A stretch of DNA of 64,000 bases. It comes from CAVWSM01 sp963798505. GTDB lineage: Bacteria; Actinomycetota; Actinomycetes; Jiangellales; Jiangellaceae. Location of the stretch: assembly GCA_963798505.1 (NCBI GenBank), contig CAWCTX010000009.1, forward strand, positions 62,001 to 126,000. Direction: 5' to 3'. Below, piece after piece: positions 29,490-37,368 of this stretch. The notes under the pieces were generated by a model. That model worked only from the letters and a program-made list of their open reading frames with translations, did no database searches and was not told the origin of the DNA. Position numbers and translations under genes: made by a program. Positions within the stretch are counted from its first letter, which is position 1, and every line of letters begins with the position of its first letter.

Positions 29490-30432
29490 GGTCGCGGCGC
29501 AGCTCCGCGGGCAACGAGAAGATCAGCGACTCCTCCGCGGAGCGCACCTCCTCGGCGGCTGGGAAGCCCCTCTCCGTGAGGAAGTCGAGCACCCCGCGCA
29601 CAAGCAGCTCCGGCACAGAGGCGCCGCTGGTGACACCCACCGTGGAGACGCCGTCAAGCCAGGCGGAGTCGATCTCCGACGCCGCGTCGACGCGGTAGGC
29701 CGCCTTGGCGCCGGACTCGAGGGCGACCTCCACGAGTCGCACCGAGTTGGACGAGTTGCCCGACCCGACGACGATCATCAGGTCGGCCTCGGCGGCGATC
29801 TCCTTGACGGCGATCTGCCGGTTCTGCGTGGCGTAGCAGATGTCGTCGCTCGGCGGGTCGAGCAGCAGCGGGAACCGCTCGCGCAGCCGCGACACCGTCT
29901 GCATGGTCTCGTCGACCGAGAGGGTCGTCTGCGACAGCCACGCAACCCTGGCGGGGTCGCGCACGGTCACCGAGTCGACCTGGTCGGGCCCATCCACGAG
30001 CGTGATGTTGGCCGGCGCCTCGCCCGCAGTGCCCTCGACCTCCTCGTGTCCCTCGTGGCCGATGAGCAGGATGTCGTAGTCGTCGGCCGCAAAGCGCCGC
30101 GCCTCGTGGTGCACCTTGGTCACCAGCGGGCAGGTCGCGTCGATCGTGCGCAGGTTGCGGGTCGCCGCGTCGTCATGGACGGCAGGCGAGACACCGTGCG
30201 CCGAGAAGATCACCCGCGCGCCAGCGGGCACCTCGTCGAGCTCGTCGACGAAGATCGCCCCGCGCTCCTCCAGCGTCTGCACCACGTGCTTGTTGTGCAC
30301 GATCTGCTTGCGGACGTAAACCGGCGGCCCGTACAGGTCGAGCGCCTTCTCCACGGTCACCACGGCGCGGTCGACGCCCGCGCAATAGCCTCGGGGCGCG
30401 GCAAGCAGGACGCGGCGGGTGGTGTCAGGCAT
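29467..30432 (-). CDS. ispH: 4-hydroxy-3-methylbut-2-enyl diphosphate reductase
   Basis: 321 residues. It carries out the last step of the MEP isoprenoid pathway, making IPP and DMAPP. The three cluster cysteines are in PRGYCAGVDRA, DATCPLVTKVH and DICYATQNRQ; the proton-donating Glu and neighbours are in IGHEGHEEVEGT, with SGNSSNS later. Length and order match the family. Intact; it converges on rmuC. Confidence 0.95.
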   Translation of the reverse strand: MPDTTRRVLLAAPRGYCAGVDRAVVTVEKALDLYGPPVYVRKQIVHNKHVVQTLEERGAIFVDELDEVPAGARVIFSAHGVSPAVHDDAATRNLRTIDATCPLVTKVHHEARRFAADDYDILLIGHEGHEEVEGTAGEAPANITLVDGPDQVDSVTVRDPARVAWLSQTTLSVDETMQTVSRLRERFPLLLDPPSDDICYATQNRQIAVKEIAAEADLMIVVGSGNSSNSVRLVEVALESGAKAAYRVDAASEIDSAWLDGVSTVGVTSGASVPELLVRGVLDFLTERGFPAAEEVRSAEESLIFSLPAELRRDLKAAQTA

Positions 30433-30448
30433 GCCCCCAGTCTACGGG

Positions 30449-30823
30449 TCAGCCGAGGGCCGCCTTGGCCGCGGCGAGGTTGTCGGCGGCCACCACGAGT
30501 CGGGTCCGCGTCGCGAGGTAGGCCAGCGTGATGTTGACCCCAGCATCACCGAGCTGCCGGCTGACCTCGCCAAGGACGCCGGGTCGGTCCTCGACCTCGA
30601 CCACGGCGACCTCCTGCTCGGACGCGATCTGGATCCCCGCCGCCTCGAGCGCGCCGAATGCGCCGGCCGCGTCCTCGACGAGGATGTGCACCTCGGCCTG
30701 GCCGCCCCCGCTCGTCACGCCGCAGAGACCCTCGATGTTGACCCCCGCCGTGCCGAACGCCTCCCCGAGTCGAGCCAGCTCGCCGGGGTGGTCGACGAGA
30801 ACCACCGCAATGTCGGTCGCCAT
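30449..30823 (-). CDS. Tandem ACT-domain protein
   Basis: 124 residues made of two ACT folds: MATDIAVVLVDHPGELARLG with VNIEGLCGV, and VVEVEDRPGVLGEVSRQLGD with VNITLAYLATR. ACT domains sense amino acids or related ligands, but no enzyme domain is attached. The start at 30823 is set by the ACT pattern. Divergent from xseA. Role unknown, probably a small ligand-responsive regulator. Confidence 0.82.
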   Translation of the reverse strand: MATDIAVVLVDHPGELARLGEAFGTAGVNIEGLCGVTSGGGQAEVHILVEDAAGAFGALEAAGIQIASEQEVAVVEVEDRPGVLGEVSRQLGDAGVNITLAYLATRTRLVVAADNLAAAKAALG

Positions 30824-30892
30824 CACTGCACCTCCTGTGGTGCCGGATCCACTTGGCTCATAGTGTCCGCCGTACGGGCTAGCGTCGCCTCC

Positions 30893-32107
30893 GTGGCGAT
30901 GCAGACGTCTCCGGAGAGCCCAGCGCCCGTGCGGGTCGTGTCCCAGGCCATCGGCTCCTGGATCGACCGGCTGGGCTGGATCTGGGTCGAGGGGCAGATC
31001 GCCCAGCTCACGCTGCGACCCGGCGCGAGCACGGTGTTCCTCACGCTGCGCGACCCGGCCGCCAACCTGTCGCTGCAGGTCACCTGCACCCGGCAGGTGG
31101 TTGCCGCGGTCGACCCGCCGCTCGCCGACGGCGCCCGCGTCGTCGTGCATGCCAAGCCGTCGTGGTGGTTCAACCGCGGCACCCTCTCGCTGCAGGTCGA
31201 CGAGATCCGCCAGGTCGGCGTGGGCCAGCTGCTCGCCCGTCTCGAGCACACCCGGCGGATCCTCGCGGCCGAGGGGCTGTTCGATCCGGAGCGCAAGCGA
31301 CCACTGCCGTTCCTTCCGCACGTCGTCGGGCTGGTCTGCGGGCGCGGCAGCGCAGCCGAGCGTGACGTGCTCGACAACGCCCGACGCCGCTGGCCGGCCG
31401 TGCGGTTCCGGGTGGAGAACGTTGCCGTCCAAGGTCACCTTGCTGTGGCGCAAGTCACCGATGCCATCCGGGCTCTCGACCGCGACCCTGAGGTCGACGT
31501 GATCGTCGTCGCGCGAGGCGGCGGCTCCGTCGAGGATCTGCTGCCGTTCTCCGACGAGTCGCTCGTCCGCACGATCGCCACGACCCGCACGCCAGTGGTA
31601 AGCGCGATCGGGCACGAGTCCGACACGCCGCTGCTCGACCTGGTCGCCGACGTACGAGCGTCGACTCCCACCGATGCGGCCAAGCGCGTCGTCCCCGACG
31701 TCAGCGAGGAGATCGCACGCATCTCCACACTGCGCGACCGATCACGGCGAGCCGTCACGGGCCGGGTCGACCGCGAGCGGGCTGGGCTGGCGGCCTTGCG
31801 CTCGCGACCCGTCCTCGCCGACCCGCTGCGCGAGGTCGTCCGCCGCGACGACGAGATCCGCGGCTTGCGCGGCCGCGCCCGCCGGCACCTGACCCACCTC
31901 CTCGACCGTGAGGCTGTGCACCTCGACCACACGCGAGCCCGTGTGGTCGCTCTGTCACCGGCGGCGACGCTGTCTCGGGGCTATGCAGTCGTGCAGCGCC
32001 CCGATGGTCAGGTCGTGCGCGCCCCGGCCGATGTCGACACTGGCGATCACCTGCGCGTGCGCCTGGCCGAGGGCGAGATCGCGGCCACCGTCCAGGGCAC
32101 CGCCTAG
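30893..32107 (+). CDS. xseA: Exodeoxyribonuclease VII large subunit
   Basis: 404 residues. It degrades single-stranded DNA with XseB. The N-terminal OB fold (SWIDRLGWIWVEGQIAQLTL), the catalytic core (VVGLVCGRGSAAERDVL, VDVIVVARGGGSVEDLLPF, VSAIGHESDTPLLDLVADV) and the C-terminal helical stalk are all present, ending in the XseA tail LSRGYAVVQRPDGQVV. GTG at 30893 sits eight bases after a TAGCGT -10 box, so it may be leaderless; ATG at 30899 is the alternative. xseB follows at once. Confidence 0.93.
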   Translation: MAMQTSPESPAPVRVVSQAIGSWIDRLGWIWVEGQIAQLTLRPGASTVFLTLRDPAANLSLQVTCTRQVVAAVDPPLADGARVVVHAKPSWWFNRGTLSLQVDEIRQVGVGQLLARLEHTRRILAAEGLFDPERKRPLPFLPHVVGLVCGRGSAAERDVLDNARRRWPAVRFRVENVAVQGHLAVAQVTDAIRALDRDPEVDVIVVARGGGSVEDLLPFSDESLVRTIATTRTPVVSAIGHESDTPLLDLVADVRASTPTDAAKRVVPDVSEEIARISTLRDRSRRAVTGRVDRERAGLAALRSRPVLADPLREVVRRDDEIRGLRGRARRHLTHLLDREAVHLDHTRARVVALSPAATLSRGYAVVQRPDGQVVRAPADVDTGDHLRVRLAEGEIAATVQGTA

Positions 32108-32117
32108 GGTTGGCGCC

Positions 32118-32345
32118 ATGGCGGCGGAGGACCTCGACGGGATGACCTACGAGCAGGCGCGCGACGAGCTCGTCGAGGTCGTGCGACGGCTCGAGGGCGG
32201 CGCGACGACACTCGAGGAGTCGTTGGGCCTGTGGGAGCGCGGCGAGGCGTTGGCGAAGATCTGCCAGGACTGGCTCGACGGCGCCCGCGCCCGGCTCGCC
32301 TCGGCCGCCCCCGACGGCAGCGAGAGCACCACCAACAGCGGCTGA
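32118..32345 (+). CDS. xseB: Exodeoxyribonuclease VII small subunit
   Basis: 75 residues. Small helical subunit that packs on XseA. The pattern MTYEQARDELVEVVRRLEGG and LEESLGLWERGEALAKICQ is the XseB signature. It starts 10 bases after xseA. Its end nearly touches the convergent DUF4245 gene. Confidence 0.92.
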   Translation: MAAEDLDGMTYEQARDELVEVVRRLEGGATTLEESLGLWERGEALAKICQDWLDGARARLASAAPDGSESTTNSG

Positions 32346-32346
32346 C

Positions 32347-32919
32347 TCAGCGCAGCCGCTCGGCAAACTCCTCGAGCTGCTCATAGGGCCCGGTGCCGAG
32401 CACGACCGTGGTCACCCCGTCGACAGTGCGGACGATCGCCCTGTCGGGATCCCGCACGTCCACCTCCACCAACCGCTGCCAGCTGGCGGCGGCGGCGGTC
32501 GACGATCCGTCCTCCGCTGTCGCGGTGAGGACCTCCTCCAGCAAGTCGTCCGCGTCGCCGTTGCTCTGGTCGATGCTGACGTACTCGTCGTCGGGCGTCA
32601 CGAACCCCAGGTGCCAGCGGCTCTCGTCGTCGTCCACCTGCTCGAACGACACGTTCGTCGCACGCCAGCCCTCCGGCAGGCCCTCAGGCGCCAGCACGGG
32701 GAAGCTCGCGGCCTCGCGCGCGGCCGCGAGCGTCGGCGCGTAGTCCACGACCCGCACCGGGTTCGGCTCGTCCCGGCGGGACGCCCAGAACGCGGCAACC
32801 AGGAACACGGGGATGAGCAGCAGGATGAGCGAGCGGGTCAGATCGCCGACCGTGCCCATGCCGCGACGACGCCGGGGCGGCGCGGGCTGCTCGGGGACTG
32901 TCGTCGGCGGTTGGGCCAC
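32347..32919 (-). CDS. DUF4245 membrane-anchored protein
   Basis: 190 residues. After a proline/arginine-rich start comes one membrane helix (SLILLLIPVFLVAAFWASRR) and then an extracytoplasmic domain (FPVLAPEGLPEGWRATNVSF, WHLGFVTPDDEYVSIDQSNG). This is the DUF4245 architecture, found next to xseAB in many actinobacteria. The GTG start at 32919 is one base from the modC stop. Function unknown. Confidence 0.85.
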   Translation of the reverse strand: MAQPPTTVPEQPAPPRRRRGMGTVGDLTRSLILLLIPVFLVAAFWASRRDEPNPVRVVDYAPTLAAAREAASFPVLAPEGLPEGWRATNVSFEQVDDDESRWHLGFVTPDDEYVSIDQSNGDADDLLEEVLTATAEDGSSTAAAASWQRLVEVDVRDPDRAIVRTVDGVTTVVLGTGPYEQLEEFAERLR

Positions 32920-32920
32920 A

Positions 32921-33997
32921 TCACGCAGGGTAGGCGGTCACCTCGGTCGCCTTGACCGTGGCCCAGACCGGCTCTCCCGGAGCGAGCGCCATGTCGGCGA
33001 CGGCAAACGGCGTTACGTCGGCCAGCAGCGGCACCTGGCCATCGACCGCGACGCGCACGATGTCCCCGTGCGCCTCCACCTCGGCGACTGTGCCGGGCCA
33101 CACGTTGCGCGCGCTGCCCTCCGGCGGGGCCAGGTGCAAGGTGACGGCTGACGGCCGGAACGCGACCAGCACCTCCCCGGACAGCGGGTGGCCGACCACG
33201 ACAGTGCCTCCCCCGCTGATGCTCACGTCATGCCCGTGCGCCGTGCCGCGCACCATGTTCAGCCCGACGAGGCTCGCAACGTAGTCGGTGCGGGGATGTC
33301 GGGCGACGTCGGACGGCGTCCCCTCCTGGACCACCCGACCTCGTTCGAGGACGACTACCCGGTCGCCGAGCACCATTGCCTCGATCGCGTCGTGCGTGAC
33401 CAACACCGTGCACCCGTCGTACGCCGCCAAGTGGCGACGCAGGTCCTGCCGAACCGCGGCGCGCGTGCCCGCGTCCAGCGCCGCCAACGGCTCGTCAAGC
33501 AGCAGCAGGCGCGGCTCGGTGACCAGAGCCCGAGCCAGCGCCACCCTTTGGGCCTGCCCGCCGGACAGCTGCCGCGGCCGGCGGTCAGCCAGCTCCGCCA
33601 AGCCCATCCGGGCCAGCCATGCCACGGCGCGCTCGTGGGCGATCGCCTTGGCGACGCCCTGGGCTCGCAGCCCGAACGCCACGTTGGTCACCGCGGTCAG
33701 GTGTGGGAACAGCAAGTATTCCTGGAAAACCACGCCCACCCGGCGGTGCGGCGGCGCCACGTGTCGACGTTCGCCGGCGTCGTCGAGGACCTCACCGTCG
33801 AGGACAACGCGGCCCCCCGTTGGGTGGAGCAGCCCAGCCAGCGAGGCAAGCAGGGTGGACTTGCCCGACCCGTTGGGACCAAGGACCGCGACGACCTCCC
33901 CTGCGTCCGCGTGCAGGGTGGCGGAAAGCTCGAACTCATCGCGTACGACATGGAGTTCGGCGCGCAGACCCGAGGCCGTCACAGTGCCCGTACCCAT
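32921..33997 (-). CDS. modC: Molybdate ABC importer ATP-binding protein
   Basis: 358 residues. It powers molybdate or tungstate import. Walker A GPNGSGKST, Q-loop VFQEYLLFPHL, signature LSGGQAQR, Walker B LLLLDEP and switch LVTHDAIEA are intact. The C-terminal Mop/TOBE domain (WATVKATEVTAYP) is typical of ModC. The start at 33997 overlaps modB by 19 bases. Last gene of the mod operon. Confidence 0.9.
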   Translation of the reverse strand: MGTGTVTASGLRAELHVVRDEFELSATLHADAGEVVAVLGPNGSGKSTLLASLAGLLHPTGGRVVLDGEVLDDAGERRHVAPPHRRVGVVFQEYLLFPHLTAVTNVAFGLRAQGVAKAIAHERAVAWLARMGLAELADRRPRQLSGGQAQRVALARALVTEPRLLLLDEPLAALDAGTRAAVRQDLRRHLAAYDGCTVLVTHDAIEAMVLGDRVVVLERGRVVQEGTPSDVARHPRTDYVASLVGLNMVRGTAHGHDVSISGGGTVVVGHPLSGEVLVAFRPSAVTLHLAPPEGSARNVWPGTVAEVEAHGDIVRVAVDGQVPLLADVTPFAVADMALAPGEPVWATVKATEVTAYPA

Positions 33998-34773
33998 CGC
34001 TCCCTCAACAGCCCGAGCACGGCGATGGACACGACGAGCAGCACGACCGAGAGCACCACGGCGCCCTCGATGTCGCCGGCCTCGAGAACCCCGTAGACGG
34101 CCAGCGGCATCGTCTGCGTGGTTCCCGGGAAGCTGCCCGCAAAGGTGATCGTGGCGCCGAACTCGCCGAGCGCCCGCGCCCAGCACAACACCGCACCCGC
34201 GGCAATCCCCGGCGCCACGAGCGGCACTGTGACCCGTCGGAACGTGTGCCACGGAGAGGCGCCCAGGGTCGCCGCTACGTCATCGAATCGGGCGTCGCTT
34301 GCACGCAGGGCACCTTCCACGCTGATGACGAGGAACGGCATCGCGACGAACGCCTCGGCGACCACCACACCGGCGGTCGTGAAGGGCAGCGAGACACCGA
34401 ACCAGTCGTCGAGCCAACGGCCGACCAGCCCGTTACGGCCGAGGACGAGCAGCAGCGCAACACCGCCGACAACCGGAGGAAGCACGAGCGGCACCGTCAC
34501 GAGCGCTCGGACCAGCGACCGCCCCGGAATATTGCCGCGCGCCAGCACCCACGCCAGCGGGACACCAAGCACGACGCAGAAGACGGTTGCCAGCAGCGAC
34601 GTCTGTAGCGACAGCCGAAGCGCCTCGCCGACGACGGGGCTCGTCAGGCGCTCAGGCAGGTCTCTCCATGGCACTCGGATAAGCAGGCCCAGCAACGGCA
34701 GCACCAGGAACAGCACCGTGCAGGCGGCCGGAATGAGCAGGACAGCGGGAATCCGGCGCCGTGGATTGGTCAC
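33979..34773 (-). CDS. modB: Molybdate ABC importer permease
   Basis: 264 residues with about six membrane helices and the EAA loop (ATLGASPWHTFRRVTVPLVA). EFGATITFAGSFPGTTQTMP is the ModB signature. The GTG start at 34773 overlaps the modA stop (GTGA). It forms the membrane channel with ModC. Confidence 0.9.
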   Translation of the reverse strand: MTNPRRRIPAVLLIPAACTVLFLVLPLLGLLIRVPWRDLPERLTSPVVGEALRLSLQTSLLATVFCVVLGVPLAWVLARGNIPGRSLVRALVTVPLVLPPVVGGVALLLVLGRNGLVGRWLDDWFGVSLPFTTAGVVVAEAFVAMPFLVISVEGALRASDARFDDVAATLGASPWHTFRRVTVPLVAPGIAAGAVLCWARALGEFGATITFAGSFPGTTQTMPLAVYGVLEAGDIEGAVVLSVVLLVVSIAVLGLLRERWVRAL

Positions 34774-35558
34774 GGCAGCTGGAAGCCCGCGGCCTCGAAC
34801 ACCGCCGCGGCGTCCGCGCCGCGAACGAAGTCCACGAACGTGGCGGCAGCGTCCGGGTTGGGCGCGCCCCTGAGCGCCGCTATCGGATAGTCGTTGACCG
34901 CCTCCGACGACTCCGGGAAGTCCACGGAATCGACGGTGTCTGCAGCGGCTTGTGCATCGGTGCGATAGATCAGCCCCGCATCGATCTCGCCGAGCGAGAT
35001 CTTCGTCGTCACCGCTTTGACGTCCTGTTCCAAGGTGTCGGGGCGGGGCGTCACTCCCGCCACGTCGAACACCTTCTGCGCCGCCGCACCACAGGGCACT
35101 TCCGGCGCGCAGAGCGCGAGGAACAATGACTCCTCGGCGAACTGCCCCAACGTGGTGACTCCTGCCGGGTTACCGGTGGGCACGGCGATGACCAGCGTGT
35201 TGCTCACGAACACTTGCGGCTCACCGGAAGCCAGGCCCGCGTCTACGACGGTGGCCATTGTCGCCGGGCTCGCTGCCGCAAGAACGTCCGCCGGCGCACC
35301 GGACACGATCTGCTGGGCGAGCGCTGAGCTGCCACCAAAGCTGAGCTGCACCGTCACGTCCGGGTGCTGCTGCTCGAACTGCGCGGCAAGCTCGGTGAAC
35401 GTCTCGCTCAGCGACGCGGCCGCCAGGACGACAACGTCCCCCGAGAGCTGCTCCGCAGCGTCCGACTCGGGCGTCGCGGCGGCGGCCGTGTCAGGGTCGT
35501 CATCGGATCCGCAGGCGGTGGCGAACAGAAGGACAAGCACGGCGACGAGTGCTTTCAT
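34770..35558 (-). CDS. modA: Molybdate-binding lipoprotein
   Basis: 262 residues. Signal peptide and lipobox (LVLLFATAC), an acidic linker, then the ModA fold: VVLAAASLSETFTELAAQFE, VQLSFGGSSALAQQI and GAPADVLAAAS, with oxyanion-binding serines. ALCAPEVPCGAAAQKVF is also characteristic. It captures molybdate outside the membrane for ModBC. It starts directly after the regulator's stop. Confidence 0.9.
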   Translation of the reverse strand: MKALVAVLVLLFATACGSDDDPDTAAAATPESDAAEQLSGDVVVLAAASLSETFTELAAQFEQQHPDVTVQLSFGGSSALAQQIVSGAPADVLAAASPATMATVVDAGLASGEPQVFVSNTLVIAVPTGNPAGVTTLGQFAEESLFLALCAPEVPCGAAAQKVFDVAGVTPRPDTLEQDVKAVTTKISLGEIDAGLIYRTDAQAAADTVDSVDFPESSEAVNDYPIAALRGAPNPDAAATFVDFVRGADAAAVFEAAGFQLP

Positions 35559-35960
35559 CTATCCCTCCGGGAGCTCGACCGTGACGACCGTCGCCTTGAC
35601 TGTTGCCACCGCGGCGACGCCGACCTCGAGGCTCAGCTCGTCGGCCGCCTCGCGACTCATGAGCGACACCACCCGATGCGGCCCGGCCTGGATCTCCACC
35701 TGGGCCATCACGGCGTCGCGGGTGACGTTGGTGACGATGCCGGGGAAATGGTTTCGCGCGGACTGGCGCGAACGGGCCGCATGCGAGTTCTCGACCGGCA
35801 GCAGCTCACGGGCGACGCGAGCCAGCTCGGCGCCGTCGACGACGAGCCGGGCCTGGTCGTCCCGCTCCAGGTCGAGCCGGCCGGCGTCGGCCCAACGGCG
35901 CAGCGTGTCATCGCTCACGCCCAGGAGGCGAGCGGCGTCAGCAATCCGATAGTGCGGCAC
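35559..35960 (-). CDS. ModE-like regulator: MerR-type HTH plus Mop domain
   Basis: 133 residues. The N-terminus (YRIADAARLLGVSDDTLRRW) is an excisionase/MerR-type helix-turn-helix. The C-terminus (MAQVEIQAGPHRVVSLMS, VAAVATVKATVVTVEL) is a single Mop/TOBE molybdate-binding domain. It is much smaller than classic ModE, which has a LysR-type HTH and two Mop units. As first gene of the mod operon it probably senses molybdate and controls it. GTG at 35960 is preferred because a TACGGT -10 lies six bases upstream. Confidence 0.82.
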   Translation of the reverse strand: MPHYRIADAARLLGVSDDTLRRWADAGRLDLERDDQARLVVDGAELARVARELLPVENSHAARSRQSARNHFPGIVTNVTRDAVMAQVEIQAGPHRVVSLMSREAADELSLEVGVAAVATVKATVVTVELPEG

Positions 35961-35966
35961 GATCAC

Positions 35967-35996
35967 ACCGTACGCACTCCGCACGTGCGGCGGCAA
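35967..35996 (-). promoter_or_regulatory. mod operon promoter with palindrome
   Basis: On the minus strand TTGCCG, an 18-base spacer and TACGGT form a promoter whose start would fall at the GTG of the regulator. CCGCACGTGCGG (35979-35990), a perfect 12-base palindrome, lies in the spacer and is a candidate regulator site. Confidence 0.5.
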
Positions 35997-36030
35997 CTAC
36001 GGCAACCGAGCCGCGACTGCGGATCGCGGC

Positions 36031-36636
36031 CTAAGAGCCGAACAGGTGCCGGACCATGGTGGTGATCCGGCTCGGCGAGCGGACGGTGAGGTTGGCCATC
36101 GCGAGCGTGCCGCAGATGCGCAGCACGGGAGCGCCGTTCGTCACTCGCCCCGTCGTGCGCACGGTGCGGTCGGAGAGGAACGACCGCCCCGGCTCCACGC
36201 GCACGTCCATGCCGTCGGGGACGACGACTGTGAGGCCGCCGAAGAAGAGCCGCGCGTCGATCACGACCTCGGGGTGGCGCACCACGGCCTGCGTGAGGTC
36301 GAGCGTGCAACTGCCCAGCACCGATCGCACGACGAGATAGCGGGGCATCGCCCAGCGGCCACCACGCCGCTCACCGCCGAGCACCGCCGAGATCCGCTCA
36401 CGGTCGCGATCCTCGACACGGGCGGACCGGGACGGCTCCGCGCGTCTCGGCGGAGGTGGCAGGTCGGCGATCAGTCGCTGCAGGTCCGCGTAGGTGCGCG
36501 CCGCGAACGCGGACTCCAGCCGCTGCTCCAGCTCGCCGATGGTCAGCCGCCCGTCACCAGCGGCCATGCGCAGCCGCTCCGCCACCGACTCGCGGTCCTG
36601 GTCGGAGCAGCGCAGCGAACGGTCGTCGCCGGTCAC
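36031..36636 (-). CDS. DUF1707 domain protein
   Basis: 201 residues. The N-terminal DUF1707 module is CSDQDRESVAERLRMAAGDG plus LTIGELEQRLESAFAARTYA. A proline-rich linker leads to a C-terminal beta-rich domain (VVRSVLGSCTLDLTQAVV, DARLFFGGLTVVVPDGMDVR) like the LiaF-type/DUF2154 fold. No membrane helix. The GTG start at 36636 overlaps the upstream paralogue. Function unknown; related modules are linked to envelope stress. Confidence 0.82.
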   Translation of the reverse strand: MTGDDRSLRCSDQDRESVAERLRMAAGDGRLTIGELEQRLESAFAARTYADLQRLIADLPPPPRRAEPSRSARVEDRDRERISAVLGGERRGGRWAMPRYLVVRSVLGSCTLDLTQAVVRHPEVVIDARLFFGGLTVVVPDGMDVRVEPGRSFLSDRTVRTTGRVTNGAPVLRICGTLAMANLTVRSPSRITTMVRHLFGS

Positions 36637-37256
36637 CGATCGAGGACCTTGCGCTTCTTGTTCTTGGGCCGCTTGACGTCGACTCCACCGAAGATCGCGA
36701 CACCGGTCACCCGGACGACCGGGCCGCCGGGCGCGCCGGTCAGGTTGGCACCCGAGAAGCCGCCGAAGATGCCGGAGCCATCGACCCGGACGGTGACATC
36801 GTCGGGCACCTTGATGTCGATGCCACCAAAGATCGCGACAGCGTCGATCTGGATCTCGCGGTCCTCGAACCGTGCCTCAGTGAGGTCGATGTCGACCCCG
36901 CCGAAGACCGCCACAGCGGTGAACTTACGCGGGATCGTCCATAGGCCCTTGCGTTCGGCCGCGCCGAAGATGGCCACCGCATTCGGGCTGGTGCCGACAC
37001 CGCCGATGCGGTCGGGGACCTTGTCCTGCGGCGTGGCTCGCGGCACCGGCACAGTCGGTGGACCCGCCTCGGGCAGGTCGCGCACCAGCGGCTCGAGCTC
37101 GCCGTAGGTCTTGGCCGTGAAGACCTGCTCCAGCCGCTCCTCGAGCTCGCCGATGTCGATGCGGCCGTCGCCTGCCGCCTGGCGCAGCAGCTCCGCGACG
37201 TTCTCACGGTCGGCGTGCGAGGCACGCATGTCGGCCGGGCGCATCTCGGGGTCCAC
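36633..37256 (-). CDS. DUF1707 plus LiaF-like C-terminal domain protein
   Basis: 207 residues. DUF1707 (ASHADRENVAELLRQAAGDG, RIDIGELEERLEQVFTAKTY) is followed by four beta repeats each ending in an IFGG-type motif (VAIFGAAERKG, VAVFGGVDIDL, VAIFGGIDIKV, VAIFGGVDVKR), as in DUF2154/LiaF tails. It ends in a lysine/arginine-rich tail (KRPKNKKRKVLDR). Paralogue of the next gene and co-translated with it. Role unknown. Confidence 0.83.
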   Translation of the reverse strand: MDPEMRPADMRASHADRENVAELLRQAAGDGRIDIGELEERLEQVFTAKTYGELEPLVRDLPEAGPPTVPVPRATPQDKVPDRIGGVGTSPNAVAIFGAAERKGLWTIPRKFTAVAVFGGVDIDLTEARFEDREIQIDAVAIFGGIDIKVPDDVTVRVDGSGIFGGFSGANLTGAPGGPVVRVTGVAIFGGVDVKRPKNKKRKVLDR

Positions 37257-37368
37257 GAGGTGACGTTAGCGGACGCACGTGACGATTGTGGTCGGGGCAG
37301 CCGCACCCATGCGCGCAACGCTTCGTACCCTGGTGCGACCGCTGCCGTCGACGTCAACGAGGTCTCCC

